Positions 25,184-32,106 of a DNA stretch of 34,883 nucleotides are shown piece after piece. Both the position numbers and the translations under genes were made by a program. The stretch's first letter is position 1. Each line of letters starts with the position of its first letter. Origin of the DNA: a virus; IMG/VR virus record IMGVR_UViG_3300006751_000055, positions 1 through 34,883 of that record. One strand, 5' to 3'. The notes under the pieces are model-generated. The model was not told the origin of the DNA. It saw nothing but the letters and a program-made list of their open reading frames with translations, and did no database searches.

Positions 25184-26551
25184 TTATTTTTTTCTAAATT
25201 CTTTGTACTTTTCTCGCAGTTGTTTACCCTGCTGGGCTGCTGATTGTGCAACGATTTGTTCAACCGTGGTACCATCTGGAGGTAATACTTTTATCTTAAC
25301 CCGTGCCGTGTCCATAAAAATAGGGTAAATAATCCCATCAGGACCATTTCTATTTTTAGCTAAAAAGACTCTGCCCCCGTTTGTATTTTTATCTTCAACC
25401 GTTCTGGAAACAGAAAAAATAAAATCTGCCACAAAGCATTTATTAAATGCTTCCGAGATAGCTTCCATTGTAATTACTTCTGCGTTCAATCCAGACCTAT
25501 TAGTTTGTGACGCAGTATAACACGGGCACTTAAACTCCTGTGCTATACCTCTGAGGTCTTCATAAATAGTCTCTAACTCATGTCTTTTTTCTTTTCTTAT
25601 TACGTTTGGACGCAGTAAATCAGCATAATCAACGATGATTAAATCCGGCTCGATGTTGCGCTGTCGTAACCTCTCCAAATGACTGCGAATAGTGTTCGGT
25701 GATGCCGTCTTGGTTGGATACTCTTTAATTATTAATTGTCCGTCCAAATCTTTTACCGTCTCGTAAATGCCTTCTTTGCAACTAAAGAGTTGCGGAAGTG
25801 GAATGCCTGTTATACAGCTATCATAACGTCCAGCGATAACTGTTGGACCTAGCTCTAGTGTATAGTGTACCACAGTTTTGCCCTGCTTTAAAGCCTCTGC
25901 TCCAAGGTGCACCAACACCATCGATTTCCCTGCGCCTGTTGGGGCGATAACCACTCCTAGCTCCCCCAGTCCAAGACCACCCTTACAATGACTATCAATG
26001 ATCTGCCAGCCTGTACTGACTGGATTACGTGCCTTGATCATAAACCGCTCTTCAAAGTCAGCCATATAATCATATCCGAAATCGGTGCTAGAACCCAGTT
26101 TGAGCGCGTCATTAATAACCGAACTTATCTCGTCAAACGAAGAACCTTCAAGCAGCCCAACAGATTTAATCATCGCCTCTTTGAGCTTTTGCTTTCGGCA
26201 AAAATCAAGAGCTTGGTCCTTAATATATTCTTCGCCGCCGACTTCAATCTCAGATTTATAAATTCTTGCAAAAAAGTCTCTGGTTTGTTTCTGAGTAGCT
26301 GGGTTTTCATCATCAAGTTCTGAGCGTAATACAGACAGCATTGCATCCTTTGAAGGGTGCACGTTATACTTGGCTTTGAAATCAAAAATCTTCTTCGTAA
26401 ACGCTTGCAAATATTTTAACTCAAAGAAGTCTATCGATAGCACCTCTTGAATCTGATCTGCAAAAGCACGTTGTTCCATAATAAGTTGAGCGAGCCCCTC
26501 TTGGAATGCTTTACCAAACTTTGAAAAATCTGCGGATTCGTCACGCGCCAT
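25184..26551 (-). CDS. dnaB: Replicative DNA helicase (DnaB/gp41-like)
   Basis: This is a 455-residue RecA-fold hexameric helicase. The start at 26551 (MARDESADFSKF) has AGGAGG just upstream and overlaps the nuclease stop. An N-terminal helical domain (to about residue 150) precedes the motor: Walker A APTGAGKSM after GELGVVI, Walker B DLIIVDYADLL, then TASQTNRSG and RVFLAKNRNGPDG, which in DnaB/gp41 form the H3/H4 motifs and arginine-finger region. It unwinds the fork ahead of the polymerase; the primase is outside the window. A CTATTTAT 10-mer occurs inside the gene by chance. Confidence 0.94.
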   Translation of the reverse strand: MARDESADFSKFGKAFQEGLAQLIMEQRAFADQIQEVLSIDFFELKYLQAFTKKIFDFKAKYNVHPSKDAMLSVLRSELDDENPATQKQTRDFFARIYKSEIEVGGEEYIKDQALDFCRKQKLKEAMIKSVGLLEGSSFDEISSVINDALKLGSSTDFGYDYMADFEERFMIKARNPVSTGWQIIDSHCKGGLGLGELGVVIAPTGAGKSMVLVHLGAEALKQGKTVVHYTLELGPTVIAGRYDSCITGIPLPQLFSCKEGIYETVKDLDGQLIIKEYPTKTASPNTIRSHLERLRQRNIEPDLIIVDYADLLRPNVIRKEKRHELETIYEDLRGIAQEFKCPCYTASQTNRSGLNAEVITMEAISEAFNKCFVADFIFSVSRTVEDKNTNGGRVFLAKNRNGPDGIIYPIFMDTARVKIKVLPPDGTTVEQIVAQSAAQQGKQLREKYKEFRKK

Positions 26552-27524
26552 TTGCTGCCTCCTCTGCCACAATTCGTCGCATTGTTTGGAACAAACTAGT
26601 CCAGTCAAATGCGCCAAAGCCGTCTGTATTCATCATCTTGAGCACTTCAGTCTTATTAAACTCCAGTGTTGCTTCCTCGACTGTATGCCGAATAATTTTC
26701 TTGGATTGAGGAGAAAAGCTGGGAGTATAAAGCTGCATCAACTTATAGTTCTTTTCTATTATATCACGTCCACCGAGAATGTTATGGTGTGCTTTCAATT
26801 TATTTTCACATTCTTCACAATAATCAATTAGTTCGTCAATCGTGCAGGATCTCTCTTCGGCTAAAAACGGAAACCGCTTAGACATTGTAGCTAAACCAAC
26901 CCCTCCAACACCCTTGAGGTTGTCGCTCTTATCTCCTGCAACAGCGCGTGCAAGAGCAAAGTTCAATGGGTGGATGCCATGTTCTTCTATGATCCTATGC
27001 TTATTTAAAGTAGCTTTTTGGATTGGTCTATGCAATACAGTCTCATCATCACACAACTGGTAAAAGTCTTTATCGCTTGATACAATAACCTTTTGCCAAC
27101 CTCTTAATGAGGACATGCCAACCACATATGCGATCACATCGTCTGCCTCTATCGCAGGAAGCATTACTTGACAGACAGGCATACAATTCAAGTACTCAAC
27201 CAAGCGTGTTTGCTGCCAAACTTTATTTTCCAACTCTTCATTTTCAGAGAGGTTACGAATTTCCCGATTAAGCCGGATGGGTTTGCGACCTTCTTTATAG
27301 TTCTTGTCAACGCTCTTGCGTCGCTGCGAGCCGCCAGCGCCATCCCATGCAATGACGACCTGATCCGGCTTAATGTCTCGAACTAGCTTCTGCAAAATCT
27401 TCAAGAAACCTTTGGTGCCGCCGATGGGTTGACCGTTAGTCGATAGACTAGGATCTACAATATATGCCCTAAAATACATATTGAGAGCATCGATGATTAA
27501 TATTCTAGGCTTGTTAGATGCCAT
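26541..27524 (-). CDS. 5'-3' exonuclease / RNase H, FEN family
   Basis: This is a 327-residue metal-dependent nuclease of the Pol I 5'-exonuclease/T4 RNase H family. Acidic ligands are in LIIDALNMYFRAY (Asp12), VVIAWDGAGGSQRRKS, PAIEADDVIAYV, SSDKDFYQL and the helix-hairpin-helix segment GDKSDNLKGVGGVG. It removes RNA primers and flaps; the family A polymerase of this phage lacks such a domain, so this may be its partner. It is the first gene after a strong sigma70 promoter, followed by helicase and NrdJ in one unit. Confidence 0.94.
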   Translation of the reverse strand: MASNKPRILIIDALNMYFRAYIVDPSLSTNGQPIGGTKGFLKILQKLVRDIKPDQVVIAWDGAGGSQRRKSVDKNYKEGRKPIRLNREIRNLSENEELENKVWQQTRLVEYLNCMPVCQVMLPAIEADDVIAYVVGMSSLRGWQKVIVSSDKDFYQLCDDETVLHRPIQKATLNKHRIIEEHGIHPLNFALARAVAGDKSDNLKGVGGVGLATMSKRFPFLAEERSCTIDELIDYCEECENKLKAHHNILGGRDIIEKNYKLMQLYTPSFSPQSKKIIRHTVEEATLEFNKTEVLKMMNTDGFGAFDWTSLFQTMRRIVAEEAANGA

Positions 27525-27563
27525 GACTCTTTTTGTCCTTACGGGTATTAGTACTTATGAAAC

Positions 27564-27592
27564 AGTATACAACAGGTAACAAATAAAGTCAA
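27564..27592 (-). promoter_or_regulatory. Sigma70-type promoter for nuclease-helicase-nrdJ unit
   Basis: TTGACT (27587-27592), 17 bases, TATACT (27564-27569), just after the stop of the His/Arg-rich gene. RNA would start near 27557. Confidence 0.85.
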
Positions 27593-27595
27593 GAG

Positions 27596-28156
27596 TTAAT
27601 GTCTGCGTTGATGGTGTTTTCTTTTATTTCTTTTATTTCTTTTATGAAAGCGTTGGCGGGGTTTGTGGTGAGGTTTCGTATGTGCCTTATGCCGCCGATG
27701 ATGACGGTGTGGGCGATATCGCTGTGGGCTTTGGGTATGGCTTCGAAATTTTCTTCCGTTACGCAATTGGCGACGGTACCAGCGATAGTTGTAATGAGAG
27801 CGATAGTGCTGATAATAAAAATCAGCTTGATAACCCATGCAGCGGCGATACTGCCGTCGATGCTTTCGCCAATGACGATGAGTGTAGCGCACAACATTGT
27901 CAGGGACGTGCTCATAGAACAACCATGCTCGTTCATAATGATCAAATTCAGCGACTAGAGATAAATCTAGACCAGCATTATACAAATGTTCACTGTGATA
28001 AATCAATGGAGTCTGAGCATACCATACAATAGTATACCCTCTATAATCTATCGCCATCGGCGTTGGTTCACAAGGGATTGCATATGCCGGTGAAGTAGTA
28101 GACGCTAGCGACAACAGAAGAACCGCCACACCTGTATAGAATATTTTATTTTTCAC
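27596..28156 (-). CDS. Secreted His/Arg-rich basic protein
   Basis: This is a 186-residue product starting at GTG 28156, which has AGGAG seven bases upstream inside the end of uvsX; the frame is open further up but unsupported. The first 26 residues are a signal peptide (VKNKIFYTGVAVLLLSLAST, ending SPAYA with cleavage before IPCEP). Residues about 30-85 look folded, with a Cys (IPCEPTP) and aromatic strands. From about residue 90 the sequence becomes Tyr/Arg/His-rich, ending in a tail with HRHHRRHKAHTKPHHKPRQR. Very basic; could bind DNA, LPS, metal or peptidoglycan in the periplasm. No family known to me. A nested minus-strand ORF and a plus ORF in the same DNA are probably shadows. Confidence 0.7.
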   Translation of the reverse strand: MKNKIFYTGVAVLLLSLASTTSPAYAIPCEPTPMAIDYRGYTIVWYAQTPLIYHSEHLYNAGLDLSLVAEFDHYERAWLFYEHVPDNVVRYTHRHWRKHRRQYRRCMGYQADFYYQHYRSHYNYRWYRRQLRNGRKFRSHTQSPQRYRPHRHHRRHKAHTKPHHKPRQRFHKRNKRNKRKHHQRRH

Positions 28157-29282
28157 TTTCAGTCTCCTCTTCATCTCCGTAAAAATCTGATGCTTCGCCC
28201 AGACGCTTGTCAAACTTTAAAATGACTTCCTCATCCATAATTTTAAGCACACGACTGCGAAACTTTTCATCTTGCAATTTGTCTAGCCAGTGTGCTGTTT
28301 GAAATTTATCAACCGAGCCGTCCTCATATACCAACTGATACCACGCTCCAGCATTTTTTAAATTATCAGACCCCTTGATAGCATCCAACCAACTTTCCTC
28401 GTCTTGGACTCCGACTTCCTCGCCCCAAAGGATTTTAAATGCACTCTGGCGACCTTGTGTTCCAAAACGAGATTTCTGAATCTTGGCTTTAACCTCTGAG
28501 CCAATGCGGAACCCGCGATCATCCATAACAAATGCGTTCTTAGCCTTACGTCCTGTGAGCCAGATGCGAAGTGAATACGCATAATGCATTGCTTTTCCAC
28601 CGGGGGTAAAGTATGGAGTGGTAAGCGCTTCGGCAATATTGCTAGTAATATTTGTTTTAAGTTGGTTGAGAACCAAGAAAGTTGACTGACTATTGGCGAT
28701 AGGGACGGTTAACTTTGACATACCCTTCGATAAAATTCTTGGCTTAACTGCCATGGAAGACAGGGGATTAAAGTCTCCCTCAACGTCAGTAGTAGACGGT
28801 GTAAGCGCTAGCGAATCCCATATAAAAAGCATACGGTTCTCGTTTGTCTCCAAGAGATCCTCGATAGTTTCCAATACGAATTCTACCGACTGAGCTTGGA
28901 CATACAACACACGATCCACATCACATCCACCGCGAGCCAGGAACTCCGGATCAATTGCAGATTCTGAATCAAAGTATATTACGTCAATACCCATCTTCTG
29001 TGCGTTAGCTGCGACTTGTGCTGCTAGAAATGACTTCCCTGTAGACTCTAGTCCTGCGATCTCTGTGATCTTTCCTACGGGAATTCCGGCAAGGTGTCCA
29101 CGACAAATAATAGAATCTAGCCATCGAGAGCCTGTGGGAATCCAATCGTTAACCTCTGTTGGGTTTTTCTCTGCGAGATTGTGTGCAACATTGATCCCGG
29201 CTTTTTTGTTAATAAGTGCTCGCATATCTGCAATACTCAACTTGCCGACTTTTGTTTTCTTTCCTGATTTTGGTCTTGCCAT
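28146..29282 (-). CDS. uvsX: RecA/UvsX-like recombinase
   Basis: This is a 378-residue strand-exchange protein. The start at 29282 (MARPKSGKK) is preferred; the ATG at 29297 overlaps the SD. Walker A is GLESTGKSF with ITEIA before it, Walker B-like ENRMLFIWDSLALTPST, and LVLNQLKTN plus a flexible loop follow (TTPYFTPGGKAMHYAYSLRI). C-terminal acidic tail EEETESEK, as in UvsX and RecA. It has homologous recombination and recombination-dependent replication roles, together with the gp32-like SSB in the same unit. An RNA pseudoknot-like element lies between this gene and the preceding isomerase gene. Confidence 0.95.
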   Translation of the reverse strand: MARPKSGKKTKVGKLSIADMRALINKKAGINVAHNLAEKNPTEVNDWIPTGSRWLDSIICRGHLAGIPVGKITEIAGLESTGKSFLAAQVAANAQKMGIDVIYFDSESAIDPEFLARGGCDVDRVLYVQAQSVEFVLETIEDLLETNENRMLFIWDSLALTPSTTDVEGDFNPLSSMAVKPRILSKGMSKLTVPIANSQSTFLVLNQLKTNITSNIAEALTTPYFTPGGKAMHYAYSLRIWLTGRKAKNAFVMDDRGFRIGSEVKAKIQKSRFGTQGRQSAFKILWGEEVGVQDEESWLDAIKGSDNLKNAGAWYQLVYEDGSVDKFQTAHWLDKLQDEKFRSRVLKIMDEEVILKFDKRLGEASDFYGDEEETESEK

Positions 29283-29308
29283 GTTCCTATCTCCCATTAA
29301 TATAAGTT

Positions 29309-29343
29309 AAGGCACCTGATAACCCTATGCCTTCCTGTGGGTT
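29309..29343 (-). repeat. Pseudoknot-like RNA element, copy A (between FKBP gene and uvsX)
   Basis: Minus strand: AACCC (29339-29343), AAGGCA (29328-29333), GGGTT (29321-29325), TGCCTT (29309-29314). AACCC/GGGTT (5 bp) and AAGGCA/TGCCTT (6 bp) interleave, giving an H-type pseudoknot. It begins four bases after the TAG stop of the FKBP gene. Copies B and C share the loop GGGTTA and the CAGG motifs. Confidence 0.65.
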
Positions 29344-29347
29344 CGAA

Positions 29348-29779
29348 CTAACCTTCGGAAATTTCAACTAGTTCTACTTCAAAGTTAAGATCTTTACCCG
29401 CTAGTGGATGATTGTGATCGAGTTCGATCTCTTCATCTTCTATAGAGTTAATCTTGGCTACGAGGGGCTGTCCGGTTGGAGTCGTTCCTTGCACAGAGTC
29501 TCCAACTGAAAAAGCAAAGCCCTCGGGAAAAGCAGCTTTAGGTACCTTTACAATTGCTTCTGGGTTTCGGGGTCCGTATGCTTCGTCAATTCTGAAAGCC
29601 TTGACTTCTCCTACGTTCATGCCAACAACCTCTTTTTCGAACTGTGGAAGAAGACTGCCCGCCCCCAATTGGAAATCTAAGGTTTGACTGCGTGAGCGTG
29701 AATTATCAAACTCCGTGCCGTCATCTAATGTGCCCTTATAATGGACTTTTACACTCTGTCCTTGTTTTGCTTTGCTCAT
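29348..29779 (-). CDS. FKBP-type peptidyl-prolyl isomerase (SlyD-like)
   Basis: This is a 143-residue protein with the FKBP half (VKVHYKGTLDDGTEFDNS, FQLGAGSLLPQFEKEVVGM, KAFRIDEAYGPRNPEAI) and an inserted flap domain (about residues 70-120) closing with ELDHNHPLAGKDLNFEVELV, as in SlyD. It has isomerase and chaperone activity in the cytoplasm; there is no signal peptide or His-rich tail. A phage-encoded folding helper fits the GroEL/GroES-like genes. It lies between two copies of a pseudoknot-like RNA element, like a self-contained cassette, between the SSB and UvsX genes. Confidence 0.93.
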   Translation of the reverse strand: MSKAKQGQSVKVHYKGTLDDGTEFDNSRSRSQTLDFQLGAGSLLPQFEKEVVGMNVGEVKAFRIDEAYGPRNPEAIVKVPKAAFPEGFAFSVGDSVQGTTPTGQPLVAKINSIEDEEIELDHNHPLAGKDLNFEVELVEISEG

Positions 29780-29810
29780 ATTGTATATAATCCTTATTAA
29801 AGTAAAGTTT

Positions 29811-29848
29811 GAGACACCTGTAGTAACCCGTGCCTCCCTGCGGTTTTT
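29811..29848 (-). repeat. Pseudoknot-like RNA element, copy B (between OMP-like and FKBP genes)
   Basis: Minus strand: AACC (29842-29845), GAGGCAC (29830-29836), GGGTT (29825-29829), GTGTCTC (29811-29817). Stem 2 is 7 bp with one G-U; stem 1 (AACC/GGTT) is 4 bp. It starts a few bases after the TAA stop of the OMP-like gene. Confidence 0.65.
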
Positions 29849-29851
29849 TAT

Positions 29852-30346
29852 TTACCAGTTTACGCCAGTGGTCGCTGCACAGCGCCAGAAACTCTTAACA
29901 TCGGGAATGTATGTTACATGAAAGGGAAGACTAAACCGACCTACATCGGCTGTATATCCAATCGCAGTAACAAGATGAACGTAATTATCATCTCCGCCTG
30001 GGTCAAATGGTGCGACGTTAGCTCCAACAGCAAGTTGAAGTTGTTCAGCAAACTCGAACCCAATCAGTAAACTAGCCGAAGGTGCAAAAACACTTTGGTC
30101 TAGCCCTGACACAGAAAAGTTCTCCACAAATAGGATATCGAGCCACTCTCCCCCTCTCAGGGTTTGCTGTAATTCGAATCCCAAAATAAACATATGAGGT
30201 CGACTTAATTTGTCAGTCTGGTCTCCTTTGTGTAGATAGGAATAGCCGAAGCGAACCCCATTTCGCGTTTTCCAATCGCTCTCTTCAGCAAATGCCGGTG
30301 CCGCAAAGCACATGGCTAAAATACACAATAAAATATTTTTTAACAT
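29852..30346 (-). CDS. Outer-membrane beta-barrel-like protein
   Basis: This is a 164-residue exported protein; the start at 30346 (MLKNILLCILAMCFAAP) has AAGGGA upstream. Signal peptide with cleavage after AFA, before EESDW. The mature part (about 145 residues) alternates polar and hydrophobic residues in strand-length runs (VRFGYSYLHKG, MFILGFELQQ, SLLIGFEFAEQLQLAVGANV, VHLVTAIGYTADVGRFSLPF) and ends in Trp (TTGVNW), the C-terminal aromatic typical of BAM-assembled barrels. Size fits eight strands. A role in superinfection exclusion or host surface change is inference. It stands between two pseudoknot-like RNA elements. Confidence 0.7.
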   Translation of the reverse strand: MLKNILLCILAMCFAAPAFAEESDWKTRNGVRFGYSYLHKGDQTDKLSRPHMFILGFELQQTLRGGEWLDILFVENFSVSGLDQSVFAPSASLLIGFEFAEQLQLAVGANVAPFDPGGDDNYVHLVTAIGYTADVGRFSLPFHVTYIPDVKSFWRCAATTGVNW

Positions 30347-30372
30347 TGTTTTTCCCTTGTCATATAAAAACT

Positions 30373-30407
30373 GAGACACCTGATAACCCTGTGCCTCCCT
30401 GTGGGAT
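30373..30407 (-). repeat. Pseudoknot-like RNA element, copy C (between SSB and OMP-like genes)
   Basis: Minus strand: ATCCC (30403-30407), GAGGCAC (30391-30397), GGGTT (30385-30389), GTGTCTC (30373-30379). Stem 2 is 7 bp with one G-U; stem 1 has CCC/GGG. It starts four bases after the SSB stop and is followed by AGTTTTT, so it could also act as a terminator. Confidence 0.65.
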
Positions 30408-30411
30408 TTCT

Positions 30412-31188
30412 TTAACTGCCGAGCAGTTCGTCAAACGCATCAGAAACGGAATTAGCCTCGGAAGACTTACCGCCGCCAGTAGACGATGCATACTTGACGG
30501 TTTCAGTAGAGGCTGCTTCAGCATCTTCATCTGACAAAAGAAATTCATCAAGCATGGCTTGGACGTCTGCCGAAGTTTTGCGATCAAACAGATCCTCAAA
30601 ATTCGGAATGGCATCCAAGATTTCCTTACATCGCTCTGGAGTGACATCTTCGCAAAACTGTGAAGTTGAACGCTTAGGAGTAAGCTTTGTCAGTGGGAAC
30701 TGACCACCCGGAGGCTTGCCGTATACCATAACCAAGTCTGTTCCAGCATCGGTATCAGTAATATCTCCATACTCTGGGTTTAACACCAGATTAAGAAGAG
30801 TTTCGTACGCCATCTTTCCATAGCCCCATACACGAACTCCATGTTCTTCTTCTCCACGAACCATAACGGGAGAAAAGAAACGTTGACGCGCAAAGAGTGA
30901 CTTAGCCATCTTCTTGCTTCCTTCGTTATCTTCTCGCCAAAGGTTGCTAGCAAAATCACAGACAGGACATTCCTCTCCATAATTCTTTTTTGGGCACATA
31001 AACCCAGAGTTCTTGCCCACATTATAGTGGAACCAGTAATCCTTGAATGGATCTCCATCCGCAGTCGGAATAATCCGAATTGTTTGTTCTCCATCCTGCG
31101 GTTTCCAAAACCCGTTTCGTTGGGATTTTCCACCGCGATTTTCAAGAGCGAATTTTCGTTCTTGAATCTTCTTCAAATCAATAGCCAT
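30412..31188 (-). CDS. Single-stranded DNA-binding protein (T4 gp32-like)
   Basis: This is a 258-residue protein. A basic N-terminus (MAIDLKKIQERKFALENRGG) precedes an OB-type core with a zinc site: His54, Cys65, Cys74, Cys77 (FMCPKKNYGEECPVC), the same His-Cys-Cys-Cys pattern as T4 gp32. Further core segments are FFSPVMVRGEE and VWGYGKMAYETLLNLV. A Ser/Glu-rich linker leads to the acidic C-terminal DAFDELLGS, as used by gp32 to contact other replisome proteins. It protects ssDNA and aids UvsX and helicase. It has its own sigma70 promoter upstream. T4 gp32 represses its own mRNA via a 5' pseudoknot; here three pseudoknot-like elements follow in the same unit. Confidence 0.93.
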   Translation of the reverse strand: MAIDLKKIQERKFALENRGGKSQRNGFWKPQDGEQTIRIIPTADGDPFKDYWFHYNVGKNSGFMCPKKNYGEECPVCDFASNLWREDNEGSKKMAKSLFARQRFFSPVMVRGEEEHGVRVWGYGKMAYETLLNLVLNPEYGDITDTDAGTDLVMVYGKPPGGQFPLTKLTPKRSTSQFCEDVTPERCKEILDAIPNFEDLFDRKTSADVQAMLDEFLLSDEDAEAASTETVKYASSTGGGKSSEANSVSDAFDELLGS

Positions 31189-31247
31189 TGGCTTTTTCTC
31201 CTAGTTGTTAAAGTAAACTCAGCTAATCTTCCAAGTTTCTAGTTTAT

Positions 31248-31276
31248 ACTGTAACACAGCATGTTTCTTTTGTCAA
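31248..31276 (-). promoter_or_regulatory. Sigma70-type promoter for the SSB unit
   Basis: TTGACA (31271-31276), 17 bases, TACAGT (31248-31253); RNA would start near 31241, leaving a leader of about 50 bases before the SSB start. Confidence 0.8.
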
Positions 31277-31284
31277 GCACTTTT

Positions 31285-32106
31285 TTATTTTTGTATAGCA
31301 GAACTTCTTGCTACCGCAAAAACATAATCCTGCTCATACTCAGTTGAATATATCCCGTATGATGTTGTCAGGTTATCATGCGCAGTGAGCGCAGCTTGCG
31401 TTTCAATTTTTCCCAAAAGCTCAGAGTCTTCGTTAAGTTTTTCTTTATTTATTGCATAATAATACCACTTCTCTCTCGGATAGTCAAGTGGAAAAAATAG
31501 ATTTTCTTTTCCAGTTGCCATATCAACGATCCCGACGGTCAAAAGCCGAGATGTCTCGTGGGGTGAAGAGAAATTACTTAACACTGGCTTTGTGTGAGTA
31601 TATACCTCAAGCATATGAAGGGTCGACACAAGGGTTTCACGAATCTTTTTATGATATGAAGCTACCGTAAGATTTGGCAATGCTGTTGCAACAGTCGGAA
31701 TATCTACAATCGTCATTTTTTCAAATACCGCTGATCTGGCATATTCCTGTAGCACTCCATATACTGTCGCCTCATTTAAAGAGGGCTTGTCTGAAGATGT
31801 GTGAAGATAAAGTACGCTTATATTACAATTTTTTATATATGATAGGACTCTCAAAGAAGCTGCTGAAATTATGTCTGCGCCGTCAACGATAAATAATACT
31901 TCGCCTTTGACTGCCCTAAAGAAGTTTTTAAACGATGGACACTTTTCCTCATAAAGCACCGGAGAAGACTGTCCCTTGATATATTTAGTCTTGCCGTGAG
32001 CCCTCTTGTTCCCCACTAGAATATTATAAACTTCATACTGAGGGTATTCTTTGAAAACATTTGCGACTGCACATGCCTCTTCTCCTAACCCGATTACCAC
32101 ACTCAT
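31285..32106 (-). CDS. FtsZ/tubulin-like protein lacking the classical GTPase signature
   Basis: This is a 273-residue protein starting at 32106 (MSVVIGLGEEACAVANVF), with GGTGGAG upstream. The order matches FtsZ: an N-terminal beta-loop-alpha with GLGEEACAVANVF (FtsZ GVGGGGCNAVNRM), a strand-loop-helix VLFIVDGADIISAASLRVLS where FtsZ has GGGTGTG, then SVLYLHTSSDKPSLNEATVY like VAVVTKPFNFEGKKR, a segment MTIVDIP like SLITIPN, and NFSSPHETSRLLTVGIVDMA like VDFADVRTVMSEMGYAMM. The glycine-rich GTPase loop is gone, so GTP binding is doubtful. From memory related uncharacterised proteins occur in marine phages. Its stop is at 31285, just upstream of the SSB promoter. It shares a TAATG junction with polA. 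Confidence 0.65.
   Translation of the reverse strand: MSVVIGLGEEACAVANVFKEYPQYEVYNILVGNKRAHGKTKYIKGQSSPVLYEEKCPSFKNFFRAVKGEVLFIVDGADIISAASLRVLSYIKNCNISVLYLHTSSDKPSLNEATVYGVLQEYARSAVFEKMTIVDIPTVATALPNLTVASYHKKIRETLVSTLHMLEVYTHTKPVLSNFSSPHETSRLLTVGIVDMATGKENLFFPLDYPREKWYYYAINKEKLNEDSELLGKIETQAALTAHDNLTTSYGIYSTEYEQDYVFAVARSSAIQK

Noticed and set aside
25568-25577. CTATTTAT 10-mer inside the helicase gene
   Set aside because: It encodes part of the conserved helicase sequence (ETIYEDL) and has no nearby start with SD, so it is probably chance.
27589-27958. Nested ORFs (minus 27589-27945 with membrane-like helices; plus 27599-27958) inside the His/Arg-rich gene
   Set aside because: They arise from CAY-CGN codon repeats read in other frames, have no SD, and the enclosing frame has a signal peptide and a good GTG start. 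A spanin-like overlapping pair was considered but the architecture does not match Rz/Rz1.
29339-29350. Stop codon plus pseudoknot as a programmed readthrough signal
   Set aside because: Spacing is suggestive (TAG, then four bases), but the other two copies follow TAA and nothing suggests a sensible extended product; kept only as an alternative.
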